Below, piece by piece: positions 26,310-36,176 of a stretch of DNA of 64,000 bases. Position 1 is the first letter of the stretch; every line of letters starts with the position of its first letter. The position numbers were made by a program, and so were the translations under genes. Origin of the DNA: Weissella confusa (GTDB lineage Bacteria > Bacillota > Bacilli > Lactobacillales > Lactobacillaceae); contig JQAY01000003.1 in the NCBI GenBank assembly GCA_001436895.1, forward strand, positions 62,001 to 126,000, read 5' to 3'. The notes below the pieces were generated by a model. The model had not been told where the DNA came from, ran no database searches, and saw nothing but the letters and a program-made list of their open reading frames with translations.

Positions 26310-26627
26310 TTACATCATTGCTTCGGCGGCTGCCAAAACCTTGTCACCCTTCATCATGCCGTAGTCCATCATGTTGATAACATCCATCGGAATACCAGCT
26401 TCGTCAGTCTTCTTCTTAACATCGTTCTTCAAGTAACCGACTTGAGGTCCAAGCAACAATACGTCAGGCTTGTGATCTGATGCCAATTCTGCATCGATAT
26501 CTGACGTTGACTTTGCGAAAATCTCGTAGTCCTTACCTTCAGCCTTAGCTGCATCTTGCATACGCTTAACCAACATTGAAGTTGACATTCCTGCCGCACA
26601 TGCCAACATAATCGTCTTGTCTGCCAT
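26310..26627 (-). CDS. celA: PTS cellobiose-type EIIB
   Basis: 105 residues behind GGAGGAAATAATT. Small Rossmann-like EIIB of the Lac family with the phosphorylated Cys10 in the P-loop IMLACAAGMSTSMLV. It passes phosphate from EIIA to the sugar at EIIC. It lies 48 bp after the first GH1 gene and 83 bp before EIIA. Confidence 0.94.
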   Translation of the reverse strand: MADKTIMLACAAGMSTSMLVKRMQDAAKAEGKDYEIFAKSTSDIDAELASDHKPDVLLLGPQVGYLKNDVKKKTDEAGIPMDVINMMDYGMMKGDKVLAAAEAMM

Positions 26628-26675
26628 AATTATTTCCTCCAGAAATACCTTTAATAAAAATTTTTTAGAATTAAA

Positions 26676-28142
<1,467 letters not shown>

Positions 28143-28187
28143 CTATTCGGTTACGTAAAGTGAAAACCCAACGTCGCAAATAATTAA

Positions 28188-28201
28188 TGTAAGCGTTTAC
28201 A
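28188..28201. promoter_or_regulatory. cre site (perfect) upstream of the beta-glucoside operon
   Basis: TGTAAGCGTTTACA fits the consensus TGWAANCGNTNWCA at every position and lies 55 bp before the first GH1 start. CcpA repression of this PTS operon is expected. Confidence 0.88.
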
Positions 28202-28349
28202 AACACAATTTACTGCTTCGTTGTAACAACTATATTACAGATATATTTTGTAAAAGTTTCGAACAAAAAGACTAAATTATGAATTCTGACGGTTATAGTC
28301 TGTGATTAAGTTGTAAGTTTTTTTATGAACAAGCCTAAAACGGCAACAA

Positions 28350-28363
28350 TGAAAGCGTTTACC
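28350..28363. promoter_or_regulatory. second cre site upstream of the beta-glucoside operon
   Basis: TGAAAGCGTTTACC matches the cre consensus except for the last base. It lies 149 bp from the proximal site (about 14-15 helical turns), a spacing that could allow looping. Confidence 0.75.
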
Positions 28364-28542
28364 ACCAAATGAGGCACATTACCATATGATACATTGCCCA
28401 CCTTTTCATTTGTAAAACTTTTGCAACAAACCGTGTTTTTGGCGTAATTCTTTTTCTTTAATTTATAAGATTTGTATATGGTCGAGTAATTTGATTTGTT
28501 AGTTGGTGGTTTGTGTCATCCCTCACGGTCGGAGTGCACAAC

Positions 28543-28580
28543 AAAAAAGCACACAACCGAAAAATCGGTTGTGTGCTTTT
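28543..28580 (-). terminator. terminator of mecA
   Basis: AAAAGCACACAACCGA / TCGGTTGTGTGCTTTT, perfect 16-bp stem with a 4-base loop, 10 bp after the mecA stop codon. Confidence 0.9.
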
Positions 28581-28590
28581 GGGCTTTGTT

Positions 28591-29334
28591 CTAGTTAAAG
28601 TATGACAACACTTGCGTCAATGCGTTTTCAGCGAAGATCGTGCGCCCGTGTTCTGCAAGCACTTCTGCTGCTACCGGCGTGACTTCACCATACTCACGTG
28701 CTACCGCGGTGATGTCTTGCAAACCGGTTTGTGACACTGAATCATCAAATGACAACTCAAGGTAGTAAGCCTTGTTGTATTCAATAATCTTTGAATCACC
28801 AACTTCTTCTTGCATCATCTTAGCGAATTGGATGATTGCTTCAAAGTCGTTAAACTTCAAGATAACTTGGCGACGACCTTGCTTGTCACGTGCCAATTCA
28901 CGAGCTGCATTAACCATTTGGTTAGCAGCTTGTTCTTCAGCACGGGCACGACTGTTAGCCTTTGGCTTACGGTCGTTCGTTCCATCGTTATCTAGTAGTT
29001 GCTCCAACAAACTGTCTGAAACATCATCGTTTACGTCGCCCGCATCGCGATTTCCAAACATTGAGTTGATAACGCCATCCATCATGGCCTTATCGCCAAT
29101 GTTCTTTGAAATAAACAACTCCAAGCCATTTCGGTTTGGCAATACTTGGAAAGTGACAGCCTCATTGTTTTCAAAATCGTGCTCAACATCAACTTCTTCC
29201 AAGATATTGTAGAAGAAACGTTCAATTTCTTCCTGGTTGCCCAGCAAATCGATCACTGAGATACTGCGTTCTGCGAGATCGTCGTTTGTCACCACAACTC
29301 GAATTGTATCCTCATTAATGCGTTCCATTTCCAT
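28591..29334 (-). CDS. mecA: MecA adaptor protein for ClpC
   Basis: 247 residues. MecA binds substrates such as ComK, ComX or Spx and delivers them to ClpCP. The N-terminal substrate domain (MERINEDTIRVVVTNDDLAERSISVIDLLG) is followed by an acidic linker with many Asp near residues 95-130 and a C-terminal ClpC-binding domain (VILKFNDFEAIIQFAKMM and beyond). Another Met two codons later could also start. It lies just downstream of spx, and each gene has its own promoter. Confidence 0.93.
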   Translation of the reverse strand: MEMERINEDTIRVVVTNDDLAERSISVIDLLGNQEEIERFFYNILEEVDVEHDFENNEAVTFQVLPNRNGLELFISKNIGDKAMMDGVINSMFGNRDAGDVNDDVSDSLLEQLLDNDGTNDRKPKANSRARAEEQAANQMVNAARELARDKQGRRQVILKFNDFEAIIQFAKMMQEEVGDSKIIEYNKAYYLELSFDDSVSQTGLQDITAVAREYGEVTPVAAEVLAEHGRTIFAENALTQVLSYFN

Positions 29335-29385
29335 AATTGGGCACCCCTTCCCTTCCCGCTACTCGGGAACTTATCTTTGCTAACC

Positions 29386-29415
29386 ATTATAACAAAGTTA
29401 CTGATTAATAGTCGA
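29386..29415 (-). promoter_or_regulatory. promoter of mecA
   Basis: On the minus strand: TCGACT (29410-29415), 18-bp spacer, TATAAT (29386-29391), about 50 bp before the start codon. Confidence 0.6.
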
Positions 29416-29446
29416 TATATTAGTGTTTTAACCACCAATTTGGGCT

Positions 29447-29479
29447 AAAAAAGAGGCCACACCCAGTAGCCTCATTTTC
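29447..29479 (-). terminator. weak terminator of spx
   Basis: GAGGC / GCCTC stem with AAAA/TTTT extension and an 11-base loop about 20 bp after the spx stop, then T-rich sequence on the minus strand. Confidence 0.55.
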
Positions 29480-29497
29480 TATGTATGGGTTGGGATG

Positions 29498-29896
29498 TTA
29501 CAAATCCACCATGAGCGTTGCGCGCTTAAGTTCTTGTTGACGAACCTCGTGTGGCAAGAAGCGACGAATCTCATCTTCATTGTAACCAACCTGCATACGC
29601 TTTTCATCAATCATTAATGGGCGCTTCAATAGCGCAGGTTGCTGTTGAATCATTTCAATTAATTGACTCAATGACAAGTCATCTAGCTTCACATCCAATT
29701 CAGCAAATAGCTTTGATCGTGTTGAGATGATTTCTTCGGTCCCATCTTCCGTCATTCGGAGGATGTTCTTAATCTCATCTCGGCTCAATGGCTCTTTGAA
29801 GACATTACGCTCAGTATAGGGAATGGCGTTTTCTTCGAGCCATGCACGCGCTTTGCGGCATGATGTGCAACTAGGTGATGTATATAACGTGACCAT
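29498..29896 (-). CDS. spx: Spx redox stress regulator
   Basis: 132 residues. ArsC/Spx-family thioredoxin-like protein with the redox switch C10-x-x-C13 ([13 protein letters not shown]) and the conserved KRPLMIDE near residue 92. Spx binds the RNA polymerase alpha C-terminal domain and redirects transcription during thiol stress; it is degraded by ClpXP. Neighbouring mecA belongs to the same Clp proteolysis theme. Good ribosome site GGAAGGAGG. Confidence 0.93.
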   Translation of the reverse strand: MVTLYTSPSCTSCRKARAWLEENAIPYTERNVFKEPLSRDEIKNILRMTEDGTEEIISTRSKLFAELDVKLDDLSLSQLIEMIQQQPALLKRPLMIDEKRMQVGYNEDEIRRFLPHEVRQQELKRATLMVDL

Positions 29897-29944
29897 ATGT
29901 GCCTCCTTCCGGCTTCTACGGTGTTACTGCTACCTATGGCTCCT

Positions 29945-29973
29945 ATTATAACCGTCAATATGTGAACATGTAA
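29945..29973 (-). promoter_or_regulatory. promoter of spx
   Basis: On the minus strand: TTACAT (29968-29973), 17-bp spacer, TATAAT (29945-29950), followed by a leader of about 40 nt. Confidence 0.7.
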
Positions 29974-30187
29974 CCCCCATTTTTACGAAAAATTGCGAAC
30001 AAATTACAGAAACATGACAACCAAATCGTCTATCACGACCACAAATTATTAAAAAATGATTAAGGCCGAGTTTACTTGTTCGCTATTGTTTTAATGGGGT
30101 TCATGCACGAAATGATACAGTTATCACATCCTTTTGTATTTATTTCATACCGCCTCAATTTCAGCGCAAAACGTGAATTTATCGTGA

Positions 30188-30226
30188 TAAAAAACGCGGA
30201 CATCTATGATAATGTCCGCGAAAAAA
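30188..30226 (-). terminator. terminator of the XpaC-TelA operon
   Basis: CGCGGACAT / ATGTCCGCG stem with an 8-base loop; the minus strand continues with TTTTTT. Confidence 0.85.
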
Positions 30227-30230
30227 TTTT

Positions 30231-31340
30231 TTAATTAATGTCTTTTCGGCCTTGTTCTTCGGCCATCCCCAACAACTTTTCCTTCAACTCGTTCTCCATC
30301 ACTTGCATTTGTTGCTCAGCATCGGCACGCTTTGCGCGACCATCGCGTTGGATTTGCATCGTCTCTTGAATCGTTGCAATCAAACTGTTTTGTGTCTCTT
30401 GAAGTGTCTCAATATCGACAACACCACGCTCATTTTCCTTAGCCGTTTCAACCGCACTTTGGTGAAGCATATCTGCATTGGCACGCAAAAGTTCATTGGT
30501 CGTATCAGCCACAGCGCGTTGTGCGATAACCGCATTCTTTTGCTTCAACAACGTCAACGCAATCGCAACTTGATTCTTCCACAATGGAATAGCCGTTGAA
30601 ACAGATGCTTGAATCTTTTCGGCCAATACTTGATTCGTTGATTGGATCAATCGGATTTGTGGTGCTTGTTGTAGCGCAATTTGACGAGTCAACTTCAAAT
30701 CGTTGGTACGCTTTTCCAAACGTTGTTCAAATTGCACCAAATCTTGTACCTTTTGCACATCAAGTTGATTGTTCGTTTGGCGTGCCTTTTCTTGGGCAGC
30801 TGGCAATTCACGTTGACGGACATCGCTCAACTTCATCTCCGCTCCACCAATATATACATTCAATTGGTTAAAGAAGTCGAGGTTTTCTTGGAACAAGCCA
30901 TCCAACATCTTATTATCAGCCAACAATGAATCCTTGTGGCGATCCAAACGCGCAGCCACGTTATCAACTTGGGCACCAATTTGTTGGTACTTAGCCGTCA
31001 TTTCATAGACTGACTTTTGGACGCGATTAAAGATACGGGCAAAGAATCCTTGCTTTTCCGGACGCAAATCATCTGGGCTAGCTTGATTCAAGGTATTCAT
31101 CAACTCAGTCAACGAATCACCAATTGGGCCTACATCTTGATTTTGAACCTTATCCAATACACCTTGCGAGAAAGCAGAGAGGTTCTTTTGTGCATCTGCA
31201 CCGTACGTTAACACTGAATCGCTCGTTGCAACATCCAATGTTTGGGCCAATTGCAGCGCTTTTGATTTCTCTTCAGACGTCAACGTATCCGATAACTCGG
31301 GTGTCGTCACCGTCTCTTTTGTCATTACTTCTTCTGTCAT
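30231..31340 (-). CDS. TelA/KlaA-family protein (toxic anion resistance family)
   Basis: 369 residues, almost entirely helical and soluble, with the TelA pattern (ELPAAQEKARQTNNQLDVQKV, LIQSTNQVLAEKIQASVSTAIPLWKNQVAIAL). The family name comes from plasmid tellurite resistance, but chromosomal homologues such as YaaN have no proven tellurite role; recent work links them to envelope stress. Its ATG overlaps the stop of the XpaC gene (ATGA, 4-base overlap), so the pair is translationally coupled, as in Bacillus yaaN/xpaC-type pairs. Confidence 0.9.
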   Translation of the reverse strand: MTEEVMTKETVTTPELSDTLTSEEKSKALQLAQTLDVATSDSVLTYGADAQKNLSAFSQGVLDKVQNQDVGPIGDSLTELMNTLNQASPDDLRPEKQGFFARIFNRVQKSVYEMTAKYQQIGAQVDNVAARLDRHKDSLLADNKMLDGLFQENLDFFNQLNVYIGGAEMKLSDVRQRELPAAQEKARQTNNQLDVQKVQDLVQFEQRLEKRTNDLKLTRQIALQQAPQIRLIQSTNQVLAEKIQASVSTAIPLWKNQVAIALTLLKQKNAVIAQRAVADTTNELLRANADMLHQSAVETAKENERGVVDIETLQETQNSLIATIQETMQIQRDGRAKRADAEQQMQVMENELKEKLLGMAEEQGRKDIN

Positions 31341-32119
31341 TTTTTATCCCCCATAGTTCGCTTCGCCACATCAATTTGATCGCGAAGTGAGTTTAAATCA
31401 TCGCGCGTGATTAAACGGTAGTCTTGTTGAATTTGGTCAGCAAGTTGGCGCAACACTTCACGTGCCGCCTTCAAGTGTGCTTTGTCCGACTCATCAATCA
31501 TTTCATGGTTTGCAATTTCTTGATACGTGACCAGAATTTGTTCCATGTTTGGCAAATGTGTATAAACAAACTCATCTGCTTCTGTTAATTGGGTTGGATC
31601 ATCAGCTAATTCTTTCAGAATACCACGCGCAAACCGCATCACATCGGTCTCAATCGCAATTTTACGCAATCCCGTTGTCAACTGCAACAATTCTTCCACA
31701 TGATCAACACTGGCCAGCGTCCGATTGAACGTTGCTTTAAACACAGTGACATCACGCTTCGACAGGTTATCAGTATTAATGGTTAATTTTTGTTTTGCGG
31801 TCGTAATCCGTTGCTTGGTCTGTTTCATCGGCGTAAACACCACTTGACGAAAAACCAGAACAACACCTGATAGCAAAAGTTGCACTGGCCAGCCAATTCC
31901 TGGGATCGCCCAGGCAACACCGATTAGCATTAATGGTAATAGCCAACGAAATACAAAGGTTGGCTTAGTAACCAAACTAACCAGGAATGCGAACACCAAC
32001 ACATTTGAAATACTATCTAGATAGGCTGGCGTAAACCCAATCGCTAAAAACAGCATCAGAACGGTTAGCCACTTACTGCGCCTTAATGTCTTTTTTGGAA
32101 TTTTATCTAAATCCAGCAT
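31337..32119 (-). CDS. XpaC-like membrane protein
   Basis: 260 residues from ATG 32117-32119 (GAGAGGA upstream); the frame extends 17 codons further without support. Two or three N-terminal hydrophobic segments (about 15-80) precede a cytoplasmic helical domain. This fits XpaC, named from 5-bromo-4-chloroindolyl phosphate hydrolysis in Bacillus; its real activity is unknown. It is always found with TelA-like proteins, as here. Confidence 0.8.
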   Translation of the reverse strand: MLDLDKIPKKTLRRSKWLTVLMLFLAIGFTPAYLDSISNVLVFAFLVSLVTKPTFVFRWLLPLMLIGVAWAIPGIGWPVQLLLSGVVLVFRQVVFTPMKQTKQRITTAKQKLTINTDNLSKRDVTVFKATFNRTLASVDHVEELLQLTTGLRKIAIETDVMRFARGILKELADDPTQLTEADEFVYTHLPNMEQILVTYQEIANHEMIDESDKAHLKAAREVLRQLADQIQQDYRLITRDDLNSLRDQIDVAKRTMGDKK

Positions 32120-32185
32120 TTTTCTTATCCTCTCGAATGCACCTATTTCTATTATACGTGCAATCGACAACTCTTGTCATGGTAG

Positions 32186-32212
32186 AAAAAAAGCAGGTCA
32201 TTGACCTACTTC
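32186..32212 (-). terminator. terminator of the PsiE gene
   Basis: AAGTAGGTCA / TGACCTGCTT (one wobble pair) on the minus strand followed by seven T; the stem overlaps the PsiE stop codon. Confidence 0.75.
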
Positions 32213-32664
32213 GTTGCATCGGGATGCTCTTCAGCAAACACCAACTCTTCACGCTCTTCACGGTGCGCTAAATCTGCTAGATAGCGACGTGACCAGCGGT
32301 AAACAACCAACACTAGAATCAAAATTGCAATCGCAGCTGCTTGAATCAAAATGCCAATCGTGTCGGCGTGATATACCAATAGATTACGGAGCAATGCAGT
32401 AATCCCAATATACATAAAGTTCTGCAGAGAAATGCGATCTTGGATAAAGTACTCACGTGTTAGCACGACAAACTCGAAGAACAAGAATGTTTCCAAGATG
32501 CGTTCCGCTACACCAAAGAAATCCGTCGCTAAATCAACATGCATCAACATTGTCACTAATTCCCAGAGTTCTTTCACAAAGAACCCAATCATCACAATAC
32601 CCAGCACCAGCATCGCCAAATCAAGGATGATGGCGTAACCTTTTTCAATAATTTTTCGATTCAT
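32206..32664 (-). CDS. PsiE-family membrane protein (phosphate-starvation-inducible type)
   Basis: 152 residues with four hydrophobic segments (about 10-30, 50-70, 80-98, 103-123) and a charged cytoplasmic tail. The pattern LETFLFFEFVVLTREYFI and NFMYIGITALLRNLLVYH is characteristic of PsiE. Function is unknown; phosphate control is known only for the E. coli member. Confidence 0.82.
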   Translation of the reverse strand: MNRKIIEKGYAIILDLAMLVLGIVMIGFFVKELWELVTMLMHVDLATDFFGVAERILETFLFFEFVVLTREYFIQDRISLQNFMYIGITALLRNLLVYHADTIGILIQAAAIAILILVLVVYRWSRRYLADLAHREEREELVFAEEHPDATK

Positions 32665-32813
32665 AACTCACCCTCGCGATTCTTTTCTCCATCATATCAA
32701 ACAAATAGTCTGAAACAAACTTTGTCCAATCGCCAATTCATGTTTTAAAAAATTAGCGTCAGTCAACAACTAATAAATACGGTAAAGTTTTGAAAAAAGG
32801 AGACTTAACTTAT

Positions 32814-33380
32814 ATGACAGGAAAACAACCTTACTTCAAAACAAAAATTGCAGCCTTAACGATTGCGTTCATTGGCATCTTGTTATCATGGATTCCCGTG
32901 ATCAATCACGTTGGGCTCGTGGTCGATATTCTGGCTTTTGCATTCGCCCTATTCGCTCTATGGCTAGATCGACATGGCGATAAGACATTACCAATTATTA
33001 CGGCATTATTGAGCTTATTAGGCATTGGCTTAGTAAGTATTAACCAAAACTACTATGGCAATTCAATCAGTCACGAAAGCAAGCATTTGTCTGTGCACAT
33101 TAACGATAAGCAGGCTGATGGATTTGATTGGGTTCGCGGCGACTTTGATAATCTGACCGTTGGTGATAGCAAAACCGGCCGTGGTGGTGACACCTATCAG
33201 GACATTCGTGACATGCTCGGCAAGCCAAACGAACAAGAAGATGACACGTCCGCATCCCCAACGACACGCGTGGCAATTTGGCGTAATGCGAATAAAACAA
33301 AAACTGTGACGCTGACTTTTGCGAAAACCACATCAGGCGACTTCAAGTTAACCAGTAAGCACGCTGAAGGGCTAAAGTAA
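32814..33380 (+). CDS. membrane protein with extracellular BamE/DUF3862-like domain
   Basis: 188 residues from ATG 32814, with AAAGGAGA upstream; a TTG start at 32790 would overlap that site. Three hydrophobic segments (about 8-85) are followed by an outside domain of about 100 residues. The domain starts with DFDNLTVGDSKTGRGGDTYQDIRDMLGKP and ends with ATTRVAIW-like and TVTLTFAK strands. This gate-like motif (NLxxG...YxDIxxxLGKP) resembles the SmpA/OmlA/DUF3862 fold of small envelope proteins. Function is not known. Confidence 0.7.
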   Translation: MTGKQPYFKTKIAALTIAFIGILLSWIPVINHVGLVVDILAFAFALFALWLDRHGDKTLPIITALLSLLGIGLVSINQNYYGNSISHESKHLSVHINDKQADGFDWVRGDFDNLTVGDSKTGRGGDTYQDIRDMLGKPNEQEDDTSASPTTRVAIWRNANKTKTVTLTFAKTTSGDFKLTSKHAEGLK

Positions 33381-33386
33381 TTTACG

Positions 33387-33424
33387 AAAAAAGGATGATT
33401 CTCGATTATGAGAATCATCCTTTT
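33387..33424 (+). terminator. terminator of the 32814 gene
   Basis: AAAAGGATGATTCTC / GAGAATCATCCTTTT, perfect stem, 6-base loop, T-run. It lies directly before the 3' end of the opposing tRNA gene. Confidence 0.85.
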
Positions 33425-33429
33425 CTATA

Positions 33430-33513
33430 TGCCGCCGACAGGAATCGAACCTGCACGAGATTGCTCTCACACCGACCTGAACGGTGCGCGTCTGCCAGTT
33501 CCGCCACGGCGGC
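33430..33513 (-). tRNA. tRNA-Leu (anticodon CAG)
   Basis: 84 nt. Acceptor stem GCCGCCG pairs with CGGCGGC, D-arm region GGCGGAACTGGCAGACGC, anticodon stem CACCG/CGGTG with loop TTCAGGT (anticodon CAG), a long variable arm of class II type and T-arm CAGGTTCGATTCCTG. The 3' CCA is not encoded. It stands alone, with no integrase gene beside it. Confidence 0.93.
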
Positions 33514-33565
33514 ATATCAATAACAGTATAACTATATCAAATTATCCTGTTATTGAATAGATTAT

Positions 33566-34078
33566 TTACATATTTTGCTTTGAGAACGCGGCAAAGCTGT
33601 ATTGCTTACGCATCAAACCGTACAAACTGTTTGAACTCTCATATTGACGGAGTGGGAAGTCATTCTTGGCATGCCATAGCTCCCAGTCAGACTTCATGTT
33701 CCACGTTGATAGCATCACAATTTGGTGTTGATTATCGTTACGTTGCAACAAGAATGAGCTGATAAAGCCGTGCTCATCCATCCCCTCTTCATATGCGTTA
33801 TAACGACGAATGAAGTTATCACGTTCTGCATCATTCAATGTGATGAACGTAAAATTCATCCAGCCACGAATATCGCTCGTTTCCCCACGACTAGCAAGAA
33901 TTTCATACGTCGTTGGCATTGCAAAAATCGACTTCTTATTCGTTGTCTTTTCAAGCAACTGATAGCGAGACTTATCTTCATCATCAACCATCATCAACAA
34001 CTTGTGATCCAAGTGTTCGTTACGCACATTTTGCAACACTGCCTTTGAACCAAAGGCGACATGTAAGTATTCAGTCAT
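33566..34078 (-). CDS. antibiotic-biosynthesis-monooxygenase-fold protein (ABM/TRAP-like)
   Basis: 170 residues from ATG 34076-34078 with GGAGG eight bases upstream; the open frame runs nine codons further. The C-terminal half (about 70-165; WMNFTFITLNDAERDNFIRRY, HGFISSFLLQRNDNQHQIVMLSTW, W-LWHAKNDFPLRQY) has the dimeric alpha-beta ABM fold pattern shared by IsdG-type heme-degrading enzymes and staphylococcal TRAP. A heme or redox role is possible but not shown, and the catalytic residues of IsdG cannot be assigned. Confidence 0.72.
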   Translation of the reverse strand: MTEYLHVAFGSKAVLQNVRNEHLDHKLLMMVDDEDKSRYQLLEKTTNKKSIFAMPTTYEILASRGETSDIRGWMNFTFITLNDAERDNFIRRYNAYEEGMDEHGFISSFLLQRNDNQHQIVMLSTWNMKSDWELWHAKNDFPLRQYESSNSLYGLMRKQYSFAAFSKQNM

Positions 34079-34163
34079 TATGTTTTCCTCCACATTATTC
34101 CCCAATTAGATTAAAAACATTATAACCAATTTATATCAAAAATACCCGTCAAAACTATCCGCT

Positions 34164-34571
34164 TTACTTATATTCTGGTCCGTTTTGATTAGCATCGTAT
34201 GCGGCAATATCAACGCCAGTCGCATCCTTAACAGCCACACTCTCGACCAAACGGCCTTGTTCATTTGAATCAAGTGCCAAACCACCAAAGTTATTCTTCT
34301 TACGAAGTTGCATGTTTTCAGCTAGCAAAGACTTTGACGTGCTCTTGATGTACCAAGTACCCAAGCTGGTTTCCAATGGCATATCAAACCATCGTTGGTA
34401 TGGGACATCCTTGTTAACGATGTTAATCGTAAAGCTTATTTCCATCGTGACATCTAGTGGGTCATTGTATGGGCTAATACCATCTTCCACCGCGAACAAA
34501 ATCACTTGGGTCTCGGGATCAAAGTTGTTCATCACACGGTTCGTTGCGTAGTCATCAAGTTCAATATACAT
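34164..34571 (-). CDS. HesB/IscA-like 'iron-sulfur biosynthesis family' protein lacking cysteines
   Basis: 135 residues, starting at the ATG eight bases after GAGG; upstream GTG and ATG codons overlap the ribosome site. The start YIELDDYATNRVM and the strand pattern VILFAVEDGISPYND fit the HesB-like family common in lactobacilli. The cysteines that bind iron or clusters in true IscA are absent from the whole protein, so a scaffold function is doubtful. Confidence 0.6.
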   Translation of the reverse strand: MYIELDDYATNRVMNNFDPETQVILFAVEDGISPYNDPLDVTMEISFTINIVNKDVPYQRWFDMPLETSLGTWYIKSTSKSLLAENMQLRKKNNFGGLALDSNEQGRLVESVAVKDATGVDIAAYDANQNGPEYK

Positions 34572-34624
34572 CTTCATCACCTCATCTTTTGATTTAATCT
34601 TAGAATAATTTCAGCTTTATTGGT

Positions 34625-34653
34625 CAAAAAAAGGACCGGCAATATGCCGGTCC
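34625..34653 (-). terminator. terminator of the 34662 gene
   Basis: GGACCGGCA-ATA-TGCCGGTCC stem followed on the minus strand by seven T. Confidence 0.88.
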
Positions 34654-34661
34654 CTCTTCTA

Positions 34662-35081
34662 TTAGTTGTTACCTTCTGATTGTTGACGGGCGATGTAACC
34701 GCGTGACGTCGTTTGTGCAAAAGGTCCTGATTGCATTTGCATACGCATACGCAAGTTTTGTTGAACGTTTTGGTTGATTGTTTGTGCGACCAATGGTGTA
34801 ACATCAGCAGGCACTTCTGAATCAACCTTCGTACGAATTTGGCGGATCAATTGGTAAAAGTCCTTACCCTTACGCATAACCAACTCGTTGTCGGCCTTTT
34901 CAAACGTAAAGTGTGCGTCATCCGTGTCCTTGTTGTAAACAAAGTCCATAATTTGTGACGTTACAGCTTCGTTCTCGTAGTTGTCTTCTTCACCTTGCCA
35001 AAGGTTAGCGATTTCCGTCAAGTAAGCCTCAACGTCTGCTGGGTCGATGTAAACTTCCTTCAAGTTAACCATGAATGCCAT
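34662..35081 (-). CDS. conserved hypothetical protein
   Basis: 139 residues from ATG 35079-35081 (AGAGGA eight bases upstream); the long frame to 35192 has no support. The protein is soluble. The start (MVNLKEVYIDPADVEAYLTEIANLWQGEEDNYENEA) is acidic and the C-terminal third is rich in Gln, Met and Arg (QNVQQNLRMRMQMQ). I do not recognise a characterised family. It has its own terminator and seems to be a single-gene unit. Confidence 0.7.
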   Translation of the reverse strand: MAFMVNLKEVYIDPADVEAYLTEIANLWQGEEDNYENEAVTSQIMDFVYNKDTDDAHFTFEKADNELVMRKGKDFYQLIRQIRTKVDSEVPADVTPLVAQTINQNVQQNLRMRMQMQSGPFAQTTSRGYIARQQSEGNN

Positions 35082-35229
35082 GTGCCAAATCCTCTTTCCG
35101 TGCTTATTTATATTCGCATACTTACTAATTACAAGTATTAGTTTATCTAAAAACAAGCGAATATGCACTGATAAAGGGAGCTTGCATAACACCTTTTATG
35201 TTGCATTTTCGAAACACACGGTGTAACGA

Positions 35230-35958
35230 TTAATGCAACGCCATTGAGATTAATGACAATGACGCAATGGCATTATTAAGCATGTGCGTCATCATCGAAT
35301 ATTGAATTTGTTTCGTCTTCTTATAAACCACAGCTAAAGCGACACCCATCAGTGAATATTGAATAAGGGCGAAAATTTGGAAATCTTGGAAGACGTGGAA
35401 ATACCCGAACAGCACACCTGAAATCACGACATTCAGCCACCATGGTCCATCCTTAAAGAAGTAGTTCAGAACGATGCCACGGAAGATCAATTCCTCCACT
35501 AGCGGTGCCACGACAACAGCTAACAAGATGACAAACACCAAGTTTGCACCACCCGCGCTAGCCATTTTTTCAAGCGCCTGTTGATTTGTCGCGGTTTGTA
35601 CACCGCCTGCGAAAACATATTGCAGGAGCACGCTCACCACGCCAGCACCAATAATCATCAAGTACCCACGCCAAATCCAATTGGCTTTATGCCCGTTAAA
35701 TTTGTGTAAGCCCATCTTAGGTGATCGCTGACGAACACCGTAACCCACAACTAATACTGCAATTGTCGTAAAGACCGCCAAAAACAATAGCATCGTTATA
35801 ATCGGACCGGCACTATTTGGCGAAACATGTAGCAAGCTAGCCATGCTACGTGCGCTGTACATCCCCGCTACCTGAATCGCAAAGTCCAACAGAACACCTA
35901 CGATAATCCAAATCAAACCCGTGATAATATCGCCAATCCAGTTATGTTCTTTAGTCAT
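35230..35958 (-). CDS. CPBP-family intramembrane metalloprotease
   Basis: 242 residues with about seven hydrophobic segments. The three CPBP (Abi, Rce1-like) motifs are present: EELIFRG near residue 163, FGYFH near residue 188 and HMLNN near residue 222. Such proteins process prenylated or signal-type peptides or give self-immunity to bacteriocins; no bacteriocin gene is seen nearby. The start overlaps the end of the upstream small membrane gene by 8 bases. Confidence 0.87.
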   Translation of the reverse strand: MTKEHNWIGDIITGLIWIIVGVLLDFAIQVAGMYSARSMASLLHVSPNSAGPIITMLLFLAVFTTIAVLVVGYGVRQRSPKMGLHKFNGHKANWIWRGYLMIIGAGVVSVLLQYVFAGGVQTATNQQALEKMASAGGANLVFVILLAVVVAPLVEELIFRGIVLNYFFKDGPWWLNVVISGVLFGYFHVFQDFQIFALIQYSLMGVALAVVYKKTKQIQYSMMTHMLNNAIASLSLISMALH

Positions 35959-36163
35959 GATTAGCCTCTTCCTCCTTCTTTTCCGCCTTTAATCGCAACG
36001 TTACCGTCAACCATGACATGACAACTGTCATCAAGACGAATAGGAGCAAGAATACTGGGATTGACACCCAGAGTGGCCACGCCATTATTTTCGCGACTGC
36101 TGCCAGCCCGATAAAAAGTAGCACCGTAATTATACTCGTGCCAATCTGCAACGCTAATCCCAT
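35951..36163 (-). CDS. small two-TM membrane protein
   Basis: 70 residues with two hydrophobic helices (about 4-26 and 30-52) and a charged C-terminal tail (LKAEKKEEEANHD). No family recognised. It overlaps the CPBP protease gene by 8 bases and follows the HAD gene by 13 bases, so the three are one operon and its product may partner the protease. Confidence 0.72.
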   Translation of the reverse strand: MGLALQIGTSIITVLLFIGLAAVAKIMAWPLWVSIPVFLLLFVLMTVVMSWLTVTLRLKAEKKEEEANHD

Positions 36164-36176
36164 TATTTACCTATCC

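Larger units (their letters stand above)
29897..30230. other. intergenic region upstream of spx
   Basis: Contains the spx promoter and, at the right end, the terminator of the TelA gene. The middle (about 29990-30185) is AT-rich and shows no gene or clear structure. Confidence 0.6.

Noticed and set aside
28201-28345. A specific -35/-10 promoter for the beta-glucoside operon
   Set aside because: Several AT-rich -10-like hexamers occur but none has an acceptable -35 at 16-18 bp, so I did not assign one.
30231-31340. Calling the TelA-family gene a tellurite-resistance determinant
   Set aside because: Chromosomal family members are widespread without proven tellurite function, and no other ter genes are nearby.
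33430-33513. Standalone tRNA-Leu as a possible prophage or island attachment site
   Set aside because: No integrase gene, no direct repeat of the tRNA end and only ordinary genes around it.
35082-35192. N-terminal extension of the 34662 gene to 35192
   Set aside because: No ribosome site at the upstream start; the ATG at 35081 has AGAGGA at good spacing.
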